From assembly GCA_002412545.1 (NCBI GenBank), contig DHVG01000024.1, positions 48,574-66,394 of the forward strand: a stretch of 17,821 nt of DNA. Reading direction: 5' to 3'. This document shows positions 1 to 7,655 of the stretch, piece after piece. The notes beneath the pieces were generated by a model. The model did no database searches and was not told the DNA's origin. It saw only the letters and a program-made list of their open reading frames with translations. Within the stretch, counting starts at the first letter, position 1, and each line of letters begins with the position of its first letter. The stretch comes from Elusimicrobia bacterium UBA5214. Lineage in GTDB: Bacteria > Elusimicrobiota > UBA5214. A program made the position numbers and the translations under genes.

Positions 1-661
1 GTATTATAGTGAGGTACAGTAGCATCATGACAGACCTGGCAGACACCAGCAATCGGGTTAGTACTGACATAACTGTCCCAATTATTATAAGGAGCATAGA
101 ATCTTACTCCATTTACTAAATTCGCTAATGTAGTACTACGTGGGACACCGTAAGCATCCCCCTGTTCGGTCGTCCCTTCAGTAAGATAGGCAGGGTTAAG
201 TTGTATCATATGTCCAACCGGTGAAGATATAGTTACACTATTCCAATCACCATGTGCATCATGACAATCCCAGCAGAAATATCCACCATCAGTATAACCA
301 GATTCAGTAGCGTGTCTGCTACCCACATGAGCACCGGCAACTTCAGTTGAAGCATCCACTGCCGCAAGGTCAGTTCCTGCCGGTTTATATGCCCCAGCAC
401 CCTGTTTATGACAGTTCAGACAGACCGTGCTATCACTGGATACATAAAGACGGTAAAAACCACTTCTCCCGTCCATGTGCACCGTTCCACTACTATGACA
501 GTAGAGACAGGAATTCAGTCCCGCACCACGGTTACTGGAATTGTAATAAGAAGTATTGGGTCTGCCGTGACCAGTATCATACCAACCTCGTCCAGGATAA
601 GTACTAATTAAAGCCATCGTCCCGTCATTGTACTTATAGCTAGTCTGGTCATAAGTGCTTA
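1..661 (-). repeat. Segment duplicated at 13797..14460
   Basis: The C-terminal core region of the leftmost cytochrome (motifs CYACH, CLYCH, CLNCH, CWDCH, CQVCH) matches 13797-14460 in the 27-heme gene with almost no length change: the offset is 13790 at one end and 13793 at the other. Long exact runs such as CATAAAGACGGTAAAAACCA and TACATAACT-type blocks occur in both. Similarity is far higher than between other modules. Confidence 0.85.
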
Positions 662-3600
662 CATGACAGGCGTAACATTGCAAACTCGCTCCACCCCATT
701 TTGCTTGTCCACCACCATGACAACCGGGTTGAATACCAGAACAGGTCTTTGTATCTTGAGTTACGGTATAGGTAAATGATTTACCACCACCACCTTGCAC
801 TTCACGAATCTTATCAATATGTTTAGTAGAAGTATTAACGATATAACCATTACCATCGGTTGTTCCACTATGACAGTAGACACAGTCACTCGCCGAACCG
901 ACATGTTTTTGATGGGAGTTAGATTTTGGCTGTCCAATACCGGCATTAGTATATTTCGGTTCACCCCAGATGCTCACTGCTTCTCTACCGTGACAATAAC
1001 CACAGGTGGAAGTTTCTACACCCCAGGTAGGTGTAGAGTAAACAATTACTGCAGTGGCTAAACCGTTACTGTGACAATAGACATTAGAACATTTAGCCAC
1101 TTCCCATTTTCCTTGCGGGGCAATCGTGGAACTGAAAACAACATTTCTTGTTTTATTTACATGCGAAGAAATAGTTACGATATTCTGGTCATCAGAAGTT
1201 ATCAGTGTATCATGACAATTGTAACAACGATAATATACACCCGTAACCCCGGTAGTAGAAATATGTGCATCATGACTGGCGGTATTCATCGCATTACTAC
1301 TAAATTTATTATTCCCATGACAACCAGTACAGTCCAAAGGATCACCCCAGGTCGCTGAAGAGTAAACTACCGCTGCTCCAGAACGACCGTTAGAATGACA
1401 GTAGAGATTAGTACAATAATAACTACTGTATACACCAGCCGTACCGGTTGAACTTTCACCTGAACCTTTATACTTACTACCAGTAGTCCCAATCAATGTC
1501 TTATTCTCATCAAAATCCCAGTTAACTAAACCATTAACATGGTAAGAAGTAAAGCGCACCGTGTAAGTGCTACTTGCCGTATCATAGTGACAGTAATCAC
1601 AGGTATAACCGTAACTACTTCTATGGATACGGTGGGTCAAACCTGACTCAGTTGCGGTAGAAATATTATGACAGGCACTGGCACATTTCGTTCCCGGGTC
1701 AGCAGGCATAACCCCACCCCACGCTGGTCTTGAAGAGATACCAATCGTATTGTTCGGTGCGGATTTCAGGCGTCCATGACAGTAAGTATCATCACAACGT
1801 CCATTGTTGTAATACAAGAAACGCCAATCAGTGTTATACTGGTGGGTTGTCCCGTAAGCAAGACGAGTATAGGTCGCCGGCGAAATATTCATCGGGGCAA
1901 CAGTCGCATCAAATAATACCTCTACCGTATGCGTGCTTGTCTTCTGTGCACCGGTAAGATGGTCAGCACCCTTATGACATTTACCACAACCATAGATGTA
2001 AACATTACCACTACTTAAGTTCGCTGTCCATTCCGCACCGGTCCCGTAAGTTGTCGGTGTAGAAGCAACCCAGTTGTAATGTTTCCGATGAGTATCATTA
2101 CCCGGCACAGCAATCGTATCTACCGGTGGTGAACCGTGACAGACTAAACAAGTCGCCGCAAAACCGTTATTATGTTTATGACAATCAGTACAGGCAGTAT
2201 TACCACTACCATTATGTTGCGTGGTTGAACCCCAGGAAATATTGTAATAGGCATTCGCCTGGTGACAGGTCTGACAAATTGCCGTATTTGTGCCAATACT
2301 CATTACATAGTCAGTCGCTTTTACCGGAATAGTTAAAGTAAAGTTCACCGGAGTAGTGCTGAAATTAACCTGGTCAAATCTGGGTCTACCACGGTCATCA
2401 CTTGAACGACGAGATACCCGTGCTTGCACTAACTGCGAGACACCAAGTGTCGGGCGGAAAAAGTTTCTATCTTTATGCGGGTCATGACAGTCAATACATT
2501 TATAATCCTGCACCGGTGAAAAACTACCCTGTCCCCAAGAATCACCTACACAAGTAGTTGAAGAATGACGCAGTTCGCTATGACAGTTCTTACAACCAAA
2601 TTCAGTAGTGTAAGAATAAGTCGCTACCCGCAAACGGAAAGGATTATTTGTATCATTATGTTGTGAATCCGGGTCATGACAATTACCATTAGTGCAGGTT
2701 AGCGGTCCACTCGGATGACTGGAATGAGTTGAACCATACCAACCGTAGGTACTGTTAGTAGAAATCATCGCCATCGGCGAACCGCCACCATAAACATAAT
2801 CGTCAATATCATCACCATCTTTGGTATGACAATTAGCACAATCTAAAGTTGCACCCCATCTTGCGGTCCCGGCACCATGACAGGTCTGTCCGGCAACACC
2901 TATATTAGCACAGGTCTTCGTATCACCGCTTACACTGTAGGTAAAGTATGGTGCACCGGAGTAACTGCCACTGCTCACTTCACGCACCTGATTGATATGA
3001 CGGGTAGAATTGTTAATGATGTAATCAGTATTATCTACGGTCCTCCCGTGACATTCTTTACAATCAGCTGCACTGCTCACATGTTTACGATGCGAATTGG
3101 ATTTCGCTTTCCCAAGACCGTCATTGTTGTAATTCGGTCCACCGTAAGTAGTTGTAAATAAGGGGTCTTTATCCGGTTCATTCACACTACCATGACAACC
3201 AGTACAATCTAAAGTAGAACCATCCCAGGTAGCGGTAGAATAATATCTTACCGCTTGTGGTAAACCGTCACTATGACAATATAAATTAGAACATTTTGAT
3301 GAACCAGCGACTGCCCACTGTCCGGATGGGTTTAAGGTGGTAGTAACATCAATATCTTTAGTACCATCTACATGTTCAGCGTAGGTTAAAATAGTGGTAT
3401 CATTACTTACAGTAGTATCATGACAATTTTTACAACCGTAATTTACCCCGATAATACCACTCGTGGTAATATGCACATTATGATTTAAGGTATTCATCGC
3501 ACTACCACTTGCTTTATTACCATAATGGCAAGAAGTACAAGTTTTATCAATCGTATTCCAAGCAACTGCTCCGCTGTTATTTATACCGTCACCGTGACAA

Positions 3601-6600
3601 TAAAGATTAGAACAATTCGGGTCACTATATGTTCCTGCAGGATTCAAAGCATCAAAATATACATCTTTTTGGGTAGTAGTGCTAAGATGATACTGGTATC
3701 CGGTAAGAGAGTCAAGTGCGCTGTTACTATCGGCAGTTTTGTCATGACATCTATTGCAGGTATATCCATACAAAGCAGCATCAGTATGTTTAGCATGTCC
3801 ACTACTTAATGCGATACCACCTTCGGTACCTGCACCTTTATGACAAGTTTCACATCCCGCTGCACCACCCCAGGTAGCCGTAGCATACTCCACCGTCCCG
3901 TTATCCGGGTTAGCATTAGAATGACACCAGATATTGGTGCATTGTCCTCCGCTCCAGGTAAGTTTTGAATTATTATCATCAGGAGAACCCACCGCTAAAC
4001 TACCTTCAGTATATTTTGGTGTAATTGCTGTTTCAGTGCGGTAAGGGTCAGAATAGAGCCGACGATAACTATACGAAGTTGCCGAGTTACCGTAATTATC
4101 ATTCAGCGTCCAGTTCGCCGAGGCACCACCACGGAACCTGATTTCTACATCCTGATTTGTCCCCACTGTTCCTCCGCCACCCGGATTTGCTGTCCCTTGG
4201 GCACGACCGGTGCTGTGCGTAACCACCACACCTTCACCGCTAATCTCCCGTGCATGACAAAATTCGCAGGAGTAACCATAATTACTTACATGTTTCTGAT
4301 GAGAACCTTCGTAACTTGCTACACCACCGGCACCCTCTGATTCATGACAACTGTTACAATCGGTTGTCTCTATACCCCACTGTGGTGAATTACCGTCACC
4401 ATGACAGTAAGTATTCTGACAGTATCCAGTAACTGGTGTGTTTGATTGAGCGAAAGAACTACCTTTACTATAGTTTCCTTCACTAAGTTGTCCTGAAGGA
4501 CGCATATCAATATAACTATTGCGATGCTCGGTCGCGTAATTTTCGGTAGTGGTAGAGAGATGACAGAGTTCACAAGCGGAAGAGGAAGAACTCCAGACAT
4601 GGATAGAAAGAGCGTGGTCACCGACTACCGTTGCACTGGAAGTATATGCTTTTCTTACCGTATCTTCATACGGCGGCATCTCGTGACACTGGTCACAAGC
4701 AGTAATTGAAGAAATGACTACTTCGGGTGGCGGTGGTACAGTTGCAGTTCCAGAAGTAACAAAAGTCCAGTATCCTGGGATATCCGGCTGAGTTGAGACA
4801 TAGACCCCTTCATTACCTAAACCATCTTTCGCTTTCACCTGCCAGTAGTAGGTCGTCCCCACCTCCAATGTTGTCGGTGGAGTCCACTGCGTAGAAGATT
4901 GCCAATCACTTTGCTGTAGTCCTTGAGAAAAACCAGCATTGGTTGCTAAACGGAACCAGTAGACGATTGGTGTAGCCAGGTCGTTTGCTGTGGAACAAGT
5001 TAAACTGGTAGTCACATAAATATTATACGAATTATTTACTGGCTGAGAACAACCTAAATTAGTCGGTGCAGCCGTATCAATCGTAATAGTTATGTCATCA
5101 GTATCATTTATCTCCTGAACACTATTAGTGCAGGTTATTGTAGAAACTTTTGCTAAGAGTGTATCATTATTGACTGCGTTAGCTGAAATATCGTAAGTTA
5201 TTACATAATTCCTTAATGTGTCAGTATTTACCGGTAAAGTTAAACCAGTGAAAACAGCGGAACTGGTATAAATAGCACTTGCTGTCCCGGTGCTCTGGTC
5301 AGTGCTATCCCATTGACCACTGGTTGAACCATTATCAACCCAGAGTTTCACTGCACTTACATCAGTTGAGAGATTACCGCTACCGCTATTTTGAATGGTA
5401 ATCCCGGTAATTTGGTCGGAACTAACTGTAGAAGAAGTAGTAAATACGGCAACTGTACAATTAGTTGAAGAACGCTGGACACGATAACTGCTCTTTGTAA
5501 TCGTCCCATCACCGATGACAGTTTTTGCTGCGGGAGCAGTATACTTAGCAATAATTACATCTCTATAAGGTGGCAAATTATCAGTTTCGGCGATTATGCT
5601 GAAACCAGTCAAATCAACCGTATGGGTATGGGTTGGGGAACAAGTAGCACTAGTGCCGGCTGCACCCGAATGAACCGGATTATAATCAGAACCTCCCGAG
5701 ACAACGCTAGTAATATCATTATGAGTATGAGTACCCCCGCCACTAGAACCACCATAAGCTGCTGCTGCTTTAAGAAATCTATTTTCAAAATCACCACCGA
5801 CTCCAGAAAGACTACTCCAACCACCGGGGAGTGAAGTATTATCAAACATACCAATCATATTATTGGGTAGAGAACCTTCACTATTTTTTTGTGCTAAAAT
5901 GACCTCGCGATACGGTGGCTCATAAGTAACTGTATTGGTTATTTGATTAGAAACAGTATGTATATGACCTACCCCAGCTATACTAGCCGTAGTTCCGGTT
6001 TTCGTATTTTGTACCGCAGGAGCTGAAAAGGTAATAGTTACCGTATGACTATGCTGATTACTTGCATTGCCACCAGTTCCTCCGGCAGTTGCCTCGCCTT
6101 GGATATAATAACCATTCTGAGCAGAATATTGTGTCCAACCTGAAGGTGGGGTAGCATCAAAAAGGGCAATAATACCTGCGGGTAGGGTTGAAGGCACTCC
6201 TGAGTATCTAATTACCACCAGATTCCGATAACTGGGCAGGTTACTACCGTCAAGACCACCGGTTGTCGCTGGGTGGTTATGACCAGTGGCAGTTTTATTG
6301 GTGTTACTTGTCCCTGCTGCGTAACCCGAATCAGCTGCGGTTGTTCCAACTGTCGTCGTGACCGTATGGGTATGAGTTGCGGTTCCACCGGTTAGATAGT
6401 CACCCGCTCCCCTGATTAAAACCTGATAGAAATCCCCTCCAACACCAGAAAGTGATGTCCAGCCACCTGGCACCGCACCGTATCCGGTATCCCAGAGCAA
6501 GATTAGGTCTCCAGCGGCCGCTTGTGCTTTCCTAATCTCTGACTGACGCATTTCCCGGTAGACGAGTAAACCTAAAATAAGGACAATCAGTAAGGCAAGA

Positions 6601-6692
6601 CGGGAAAATGCCCAAGTTAATTTTTTTACACTTATCTGCTTCATCTCTTTCTTTTTTATCCCTGAAATCATTTTGAAAATATTTCTACTCAT
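1..6692 (-). CDS. Giant multiheme c-type cytochrome with His-rich collar-like and FN3-like head (3' end beyond window)
   Basis: The frame is open from ATG 6692 to the left edge (at least 2230 residues). Heme motifs at both ends and in the middle stay in frame with this ATG. Visible order: basic N-terminus and hydrophobic segment (about residues 29-45), which may be an anchor or an uncleaved signal. Residues ~62-380 hold three repeats with G-x-I-x-x-F...GW, HTHT/HSHT/HIH clusters and LPPYR-type ends, resembling phage tail collar/short-fibre domains. Residues ~385-535 are Ig-like beta sequence, and ~535-650 are FN3-like (motif TYYWQVKAKD). From residue 666 on there are 38 heme motifs, mostly CxxCH and CxxxxCH plus CX3CH, CX6CH and CX9CH variants. 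The expected role is extracellular or surface electron transfer; the collar-like head may bind a surface or metal (inference). Met17 (6644) is a possible alternative start. An in-frame TAG lies just upstream of 6692. No clear Shine-Dalgarno precedes 6692. It lies 33 bases after hicA. Confidence 0.9.
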   Translation of the reverse strand, partial: MSRNIFKMISGIKKKEMKQISVKKLTWAFSRLALLIVLILGLLVYREMRQSEIRKAQAAAGDLILLWDTGYGAVPGGWTSLSGVGGDFYQVLIRGAGDYLTGGTATHTHTVTTTVGTTAADSGYAAGTSNTNKTATGHNHPATTGGLDGSNLPSYRNLVVIRYSGVPSTLPAGIIALFDATPPSGWTQYSAQNGYYIQGEATAGGTGGNASNQHSHTVTITFSAPAVQNTKTGTTASIAGVGHIHTVSNQITNTVTYEPPYREVILAQKNSEGSLPNNMIGMFDNTSLPGGWSSLSGVGGDFENRFLKAAAAYGGSSGGGTHTHNDITSVVSGGSDYNPVHSGAAGTSATCSPTHTHTVDLTGFSIIAETDNLPPYRDVIIAKYTAPAAKTVIGDGTITKSSYRVQRSSTNCTVAVFTTSSTVSSDQITGITIQNSGSGNLSTDVSAVKLWVDNGSTSGQWDSTDQSTGTASAIYTSSAVFTGLTLPVNTDTLRNYVITYDISANAVNNDTLLAKVSTITCTNSVQEINDTDDITITIDTAAPTNLGCSQPVNNSYNIYVTTSLTCSTANDLATPIVYWFRLATNAGFSQGLQQSDWQSSTQWTPPTTLEVGTTYYWQVKAKDGLGNEGVYVSTQPDIPGYWTFVTSGTATVPPPPEVVISSITACDQCHEMPPYEDTVRKAYTSSATVVGDHALSIHVWSSSSSACELCHLSTTTENYATEHRNSYIDMRPSGQLSEGNYSKGSSFAQSNTPVTGYCQNTYCHGDGNSPQWGIETTDCNSCHESEGAGGVASYEGSHQKHVSNYGYSCEFCHAREISGEGVVVTHSTGRAQGTANPGGGGTVGTNQDVEIRFRGGASANWTLNDNYGNSATSYSYRRLYSDPYRTETAITPKYTEGSLAVGSPDDNNSKLTWSGGQCTNIWCHSNANPDNGTVEYATATWGGAAGCETCHKGAGTEGGIALSSGHAKHTDAALYGYTCNRCHDKTADSNSALDSLTGYQYHLSTTTQKDVYFDALNPAGTYSDPNCSNLYCHGDGINNSGAVAWNTIDKTCTSCHYGNKASGSAMNTLNHNVHITTSGIIGVNYGCKNCHDTTVSNDTTILTYAEHVDGTKDIDVTTTLNPSGQWAVAGSSKCSNLYCHSDGLPQAVRYYSTATWDGSTLDCTGCHGSVNEPDKDPLFTTTYGGPNYNNDGLGKAKSNSHRKHVSSAADCKECHGRTVDNTDYIINNSTRHINQVREVSSGSYSGAPYFTYSVSGDTKTCANIGVAGQTCHGAGTARWGATLDCANCHTKDGDDIDDYVYGGGSPMAMISTNSTYGWYGSTHSSHPSGPLTCTNGNCHDPDSQHNDTNNPFRLRVATYSYTTEFGCKNCHSELRHSSTTCVGDSWGQGSFSPVQDYKCIDCHDPHKDRNFFRPTLGVSQLVQARVSRRSSDDRGRPRFDQVNFSTTPVNFTLTIPVKATDYVMSIGTNTAICQTCHQANAYYNISWGSTTQHNGSGNTACTDCHKHNNGFAATCLVCHGSPPVDTIAVPGNDTHRKHYNWVASTPTTYGTGAEWTANLSSGNVYIYGCGKCHKGADHLTGAQKTSTHTVEVLFDATVAPMNISPATYTRLAYGTTHQYNTDWRFLYYNNGRCDDTYCHGRLKSAPNNTIGISSRPAWGGVMPADPGTKCASACHNISTATESGLTHRIHRSSYGYTCDYCHYDTASSTYTVRFTSYHVNGLVNWDFDENKTLIGTTGSKYKGSGESSTGTAGVYSSYYCTNLYCHSNGRSGAAVVYSSATWGDPLDCTGCHGNNKFSSNAMNTASHDAHISTTGVTGVYYRCYNCHDTLITSDDQNIVTISSHVNKTRNVVFSSTIAPQGKWEVAKCSNVYCHSNGLATAVIVYSTPTWGVETSTCGYCHGREAVSIWGEPKYTNAGIGQPKSNSHQKHVGSASDCVYCHSGTTDGNGYIVNTSTKHIDKIREVQGGGGKSFTYTVTQDTKTCSGIQPGCHGGGQAKWGGASLQCYACHVSTYDQTSYKYNDGTMALISTYPGRGWYDTGHGRPNTSYYNSSNRGAGLNSCLYCHSSGTVHMDGRSGFYRLYVSSDSTVCLNCHKQGAGAYKPAGTDLAAVDASTEVAGAHVGSRHATESGYTDGGYFCWDCHDAHGDWNSVTISSPVGHMIQLNPAYLTEGTTEQGDAYGVPRSTTLANLVNGVRFYAPYNNWDSYVSTNPIAGVCQVCHDATVPHYN

Positions 6693-6725
6693 TTTTTTAA
6701 CGCAGATTACAGGAACCTAAAATTG

Positions 6726-6938
6726 TCATAGCAATTCACGAAATTCTTCAACCGTTAAACCAGCGTCTTCAATAATTCCCTTCAATGTCCAAGGGTCAAC
6801 CGGGTCATTTCTTGGAATCACAATCATTATTTCTCCATTCCACATTGAGATATGTTTTCCTTGACGAATAATTTTGAATCCCACTTTCTGAAAAGCACGC
6901 ACTACCCGCTTATGGGAAATTATCGGTGGCTTGGCCAT
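6726..6938 (-). CDS. hicA: HicA-family mRNA interferase toxin
   Basis: This 70-residue protein matches the size and layout of the HicA/YcfA family, small double-stranded-RNA-binding-fold ribonucleases that cut mRNA and are blocked by HicB. The visible family pattern is a basic N-terminus, VGFKIIRQGKH with the likely catalytic His at about residue 29, a beta-strand IMIVIPR, and the C-terminal helix pattern TLKGIIEDAGLTVEEF. The usual His after the PR pair is replaced by Asn (PRNDPVDP), a small departure from the common PRH form. The start codon overlaps the hicB stop by one base (TAATG on the coding strand), and a GAGGTGG ribosome site sits 4 bases upstream inside hicB, so the two are translationally coupled. 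The order antitoxin-then-toxin is the reverse of the classical hicAB order but is common. Confidence 0.88.
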   Translation of the reverse strand: MAKPPIISHKRVVRAFQKVGFKIIRQGKHISMWNGEIMIVIPRNDPVDPWTLKGIIEDAGLTVEEFRELL

Positions 6939-7132
6939 TAAGCCACCTCAAGTTCGTAAACCTCTTTTTCTTTAAGCACCTCTCTTAACGATTCAAGATA
7001 AGTTTTTATTGCATCTTTTACGTTTTCTAAGGCTTCTTCTTTGGTCTTGCCCTGCGACCAACAACCCCGCAGTTCTGGACAATGAACCGAATAACCCATC
7101 TCAGTTTTCTCTAAAACTATTTTGTATTTCAT
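6938..7132 (-). CDS. hicB: HicB-family antitoxin (short form, no DNA-binding tail)
   Basis: This 64-residue protein has the typical HicB partial RNase-H-like fold pattern: N-terminal strand YKIVLEKTEMGYSVHCPEL, a turn RGCWSQGKTKEEALENV, and a helix DAIKTYLESL. HicB binds and masks the HicA active site. The usual C-terminal helix-turn-helix or ribbon-helix-helix domain is absent, so this protein alone is unlikely to repress the operon. The upstream Phd-like protein may provide DNA binding (inference). The start is supported by an AGGAAGGTG ribosome site 8 bases upstream (7141-7149), embedded in the end of the preceding gene, whose stop lies 3 bases before this ATG. Confidence 0.88.
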   Translation of the reverse strand: MKYKIVLEKTEMGYSVHCPELRGCWSQGKTKEEALENVKDAIKTYLESLREVLKEKEVYELEVA

Positions 7133-7135
7133 TTA

Positions 7136-7342
7136 TTAAACACCTTCCTTTTTCAGTTTTGCACGAAACTGCTCGTAGGGAACGAAACTTTTGGCGGTGC
7201 GTTCCGCTTTCAAGAGGTCACAAGCATCTTCCAAGTCCTCAAGATACTCAAGAAGATTCTCATAATCACGAATATTAATTACTACCGCTGACTTCTTACC
7301 TTTCTCGTCAGTAACATAATGCGGAGCTAATTTTAAACTCAT
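7136..7342 (-). CDS. Small Phd/YefM- or RelB-like antitoxin without its own toxin
   Basis: This 68-residue protein opens with a short basic stretch (MSLKLAPHYVTDEKGKKS), followed by the strand-helix pattern AVVINIRDYENLLEYLEDLED that is typical of the Phd/YefM dimerisation domain (compare V-x-L-x-x-x-E-Y-E-x-L). It ends with an acidic and basic helical tail such as antitoxins use to wrap a toxin. Antitoxins of this kind normally precede a RelE/ParE-type toxin, but here the next genes are hicB and hicA, 3 bases downstream, so the usual partner is missing. It could act as the DNA-binding regulator of this composite operon (inference). The start has a strong AGGAGA ribosome site 9 bases upstream (7352-7357). 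The family assignment rests on pattern only; RelB-like is an alternative. Confidence 0.65.
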   Translation of the reverse strand: MSLKLAPHYVTDEKGKKSAVVINIRDYENLLEYLEDLEDACDLLKAERTAKSFVPYEQFRAKLKKEGV

Positions 7343-7351
7343 TTCTTGCCA

Positions 7352-7357
7352 TCTCCT
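7352..7357 (-). promoter_or_regulatory. Ribosome binding site of the Phd-like gene
   Basis: AGGAGA lies 9 bases before the ATG at 7342. It fixes the start of the small operon and contrasts with the cytochrome genes, which lack such a site. Confidence 0.7.
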
Positions 7358-7406
7358 CTACTTATAAAATCCGACCACTTCCAAACTTGCATTCTACTCA
7401 CCAACT

Positions 7407-7438
7407 AACCGCTATCACCGCATAGGTGATAACCGGTT
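7407..7438 (-). promoter_or_regulatory. Stem-loop in the operon leader, possible operator
   Basis: TATCACC and GGTGATA pair perfectly around the loop GCATA (7420-7424). The stem extends outward with AACCG/CGGTT pairs after a one-base bulge. It would lie at the very 5' end of the transcript from the 7452-7480 promoter. No T-run follows on the minus strand, so it is not a standard terminator. It may be an operator for the antitoxin or a 5' RNA stabiliser (inference). Confidence 0.45.
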
Positions 7439-7451
7439 TATCTGGATTAGT

Positions 7452-7480
7452 ATTTTATTTTAATTTCTTTTTTTCGTCAA
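7452..7480 (-). promoter_or_regulatory. Sigma-70-type promoter for the antitoxin-hicBA-cytochrome operon
   Basis: On the minus strand TTGACG (7475-7480) and TAAAAT (7452-7457) are separated by exactly 17 bases of A-rich spacer. Each hexamer matches consensus at five of six positions. Transcription would begin near 7445, giving a leader of about 100 bases before the ATG at 7342. It is the only strong promoter I recognised, and it would also serve the giant gene 1..6692. Confidence 0.65.
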
Positions 7481-7504
7481 ATTTTTCCGTCTAAGAATTT
7501 ATCC

Positions 7505-7539
7505 TTTAGCCTTCAGCCGTTAGCCAATAGCTAATGGCT
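7505..7539. repeat. Degenerate 7-bp tandem repeat, five units, forming a hairpin
   Basis: Units TTTAGCC, TTCAGCC, GTTAGCC, AATAGCT and AATGGCT run end to end. The inner part folds into an 11-bp stem (7514-7524 with 7530-7540, one G-T pair) around CAATA. On the plus strand it is followed by TTTT, so it looks weakly terminator-like, but no plus-strand gene precedes it. It is non-coding (stops in the minus frames). Confidence 0.6.
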
Positions 7540-7596
7540 GTTTTCCCCCTCCTAACATCTTTGACTACTTTTTTTCTCTCTTTGTTCCCTTCTTTC

Positions 7597-7610
7597 AATC
7601 AAATTTGATT
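7597..7610. promoter_or_regulatory. Perfect 14-bp palindrome
   Basis: AATCAAA is followed directly by its reverse complement TTTGATT, between the 34-heme gene and the toxin-antitoxin operon. It could be a dimeric regulator site or chance in AT-rich DNA. It has no loop and no T-run, so it is not a terminator. Confidence 0.3.
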
Positions 7611-7617
7611 ACAGCTT

Positions 7618-7640
7618 CACTTAACCACTTAACCACTAAC
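7618..7640. repeat. Short tandem repeat of 7-8 bp just after the 34-heme gene
   Basis: CACTTAAC, CACTTAAC and CACTAAC are followed by partial copies up to the stop codon region (TTACGG twice). It lies directly downstream of the cytochrome stop at 7656 on the minus strand. Confidence 0.5.
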
Positions 7641-7655
7641 CACCACTTCTTACGG

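Noticed and set aside
400..500. Possible frameshift near the left end of the leftmost gene
   Set aside because: Alignment with the duplicate at 14160-14300 shows equal lengths, and the heme codons on both sides are in the same frame as ATG 6692.
347..5834. Several plus-strand frames of 60-95 residues and minus-strand frames in other phases
   Set aside because: All lie over the leftmost cytochrome and have no independent coding signals.
7009..7278. 89-residue plus-strand frame over the toxin-antitoxin genes
   Set aside because: It is antisense to three well-supported small genes with ribosome sites and tight spacing.
7514..7544. Rho-independent terminator on the plus strand
   Set aside because: The hairpin is followed by only TTTT and no plus-strand gene lies upstream; on the minus strand there is no U-run, so it cannot be the terminator of the 34-heme gene.
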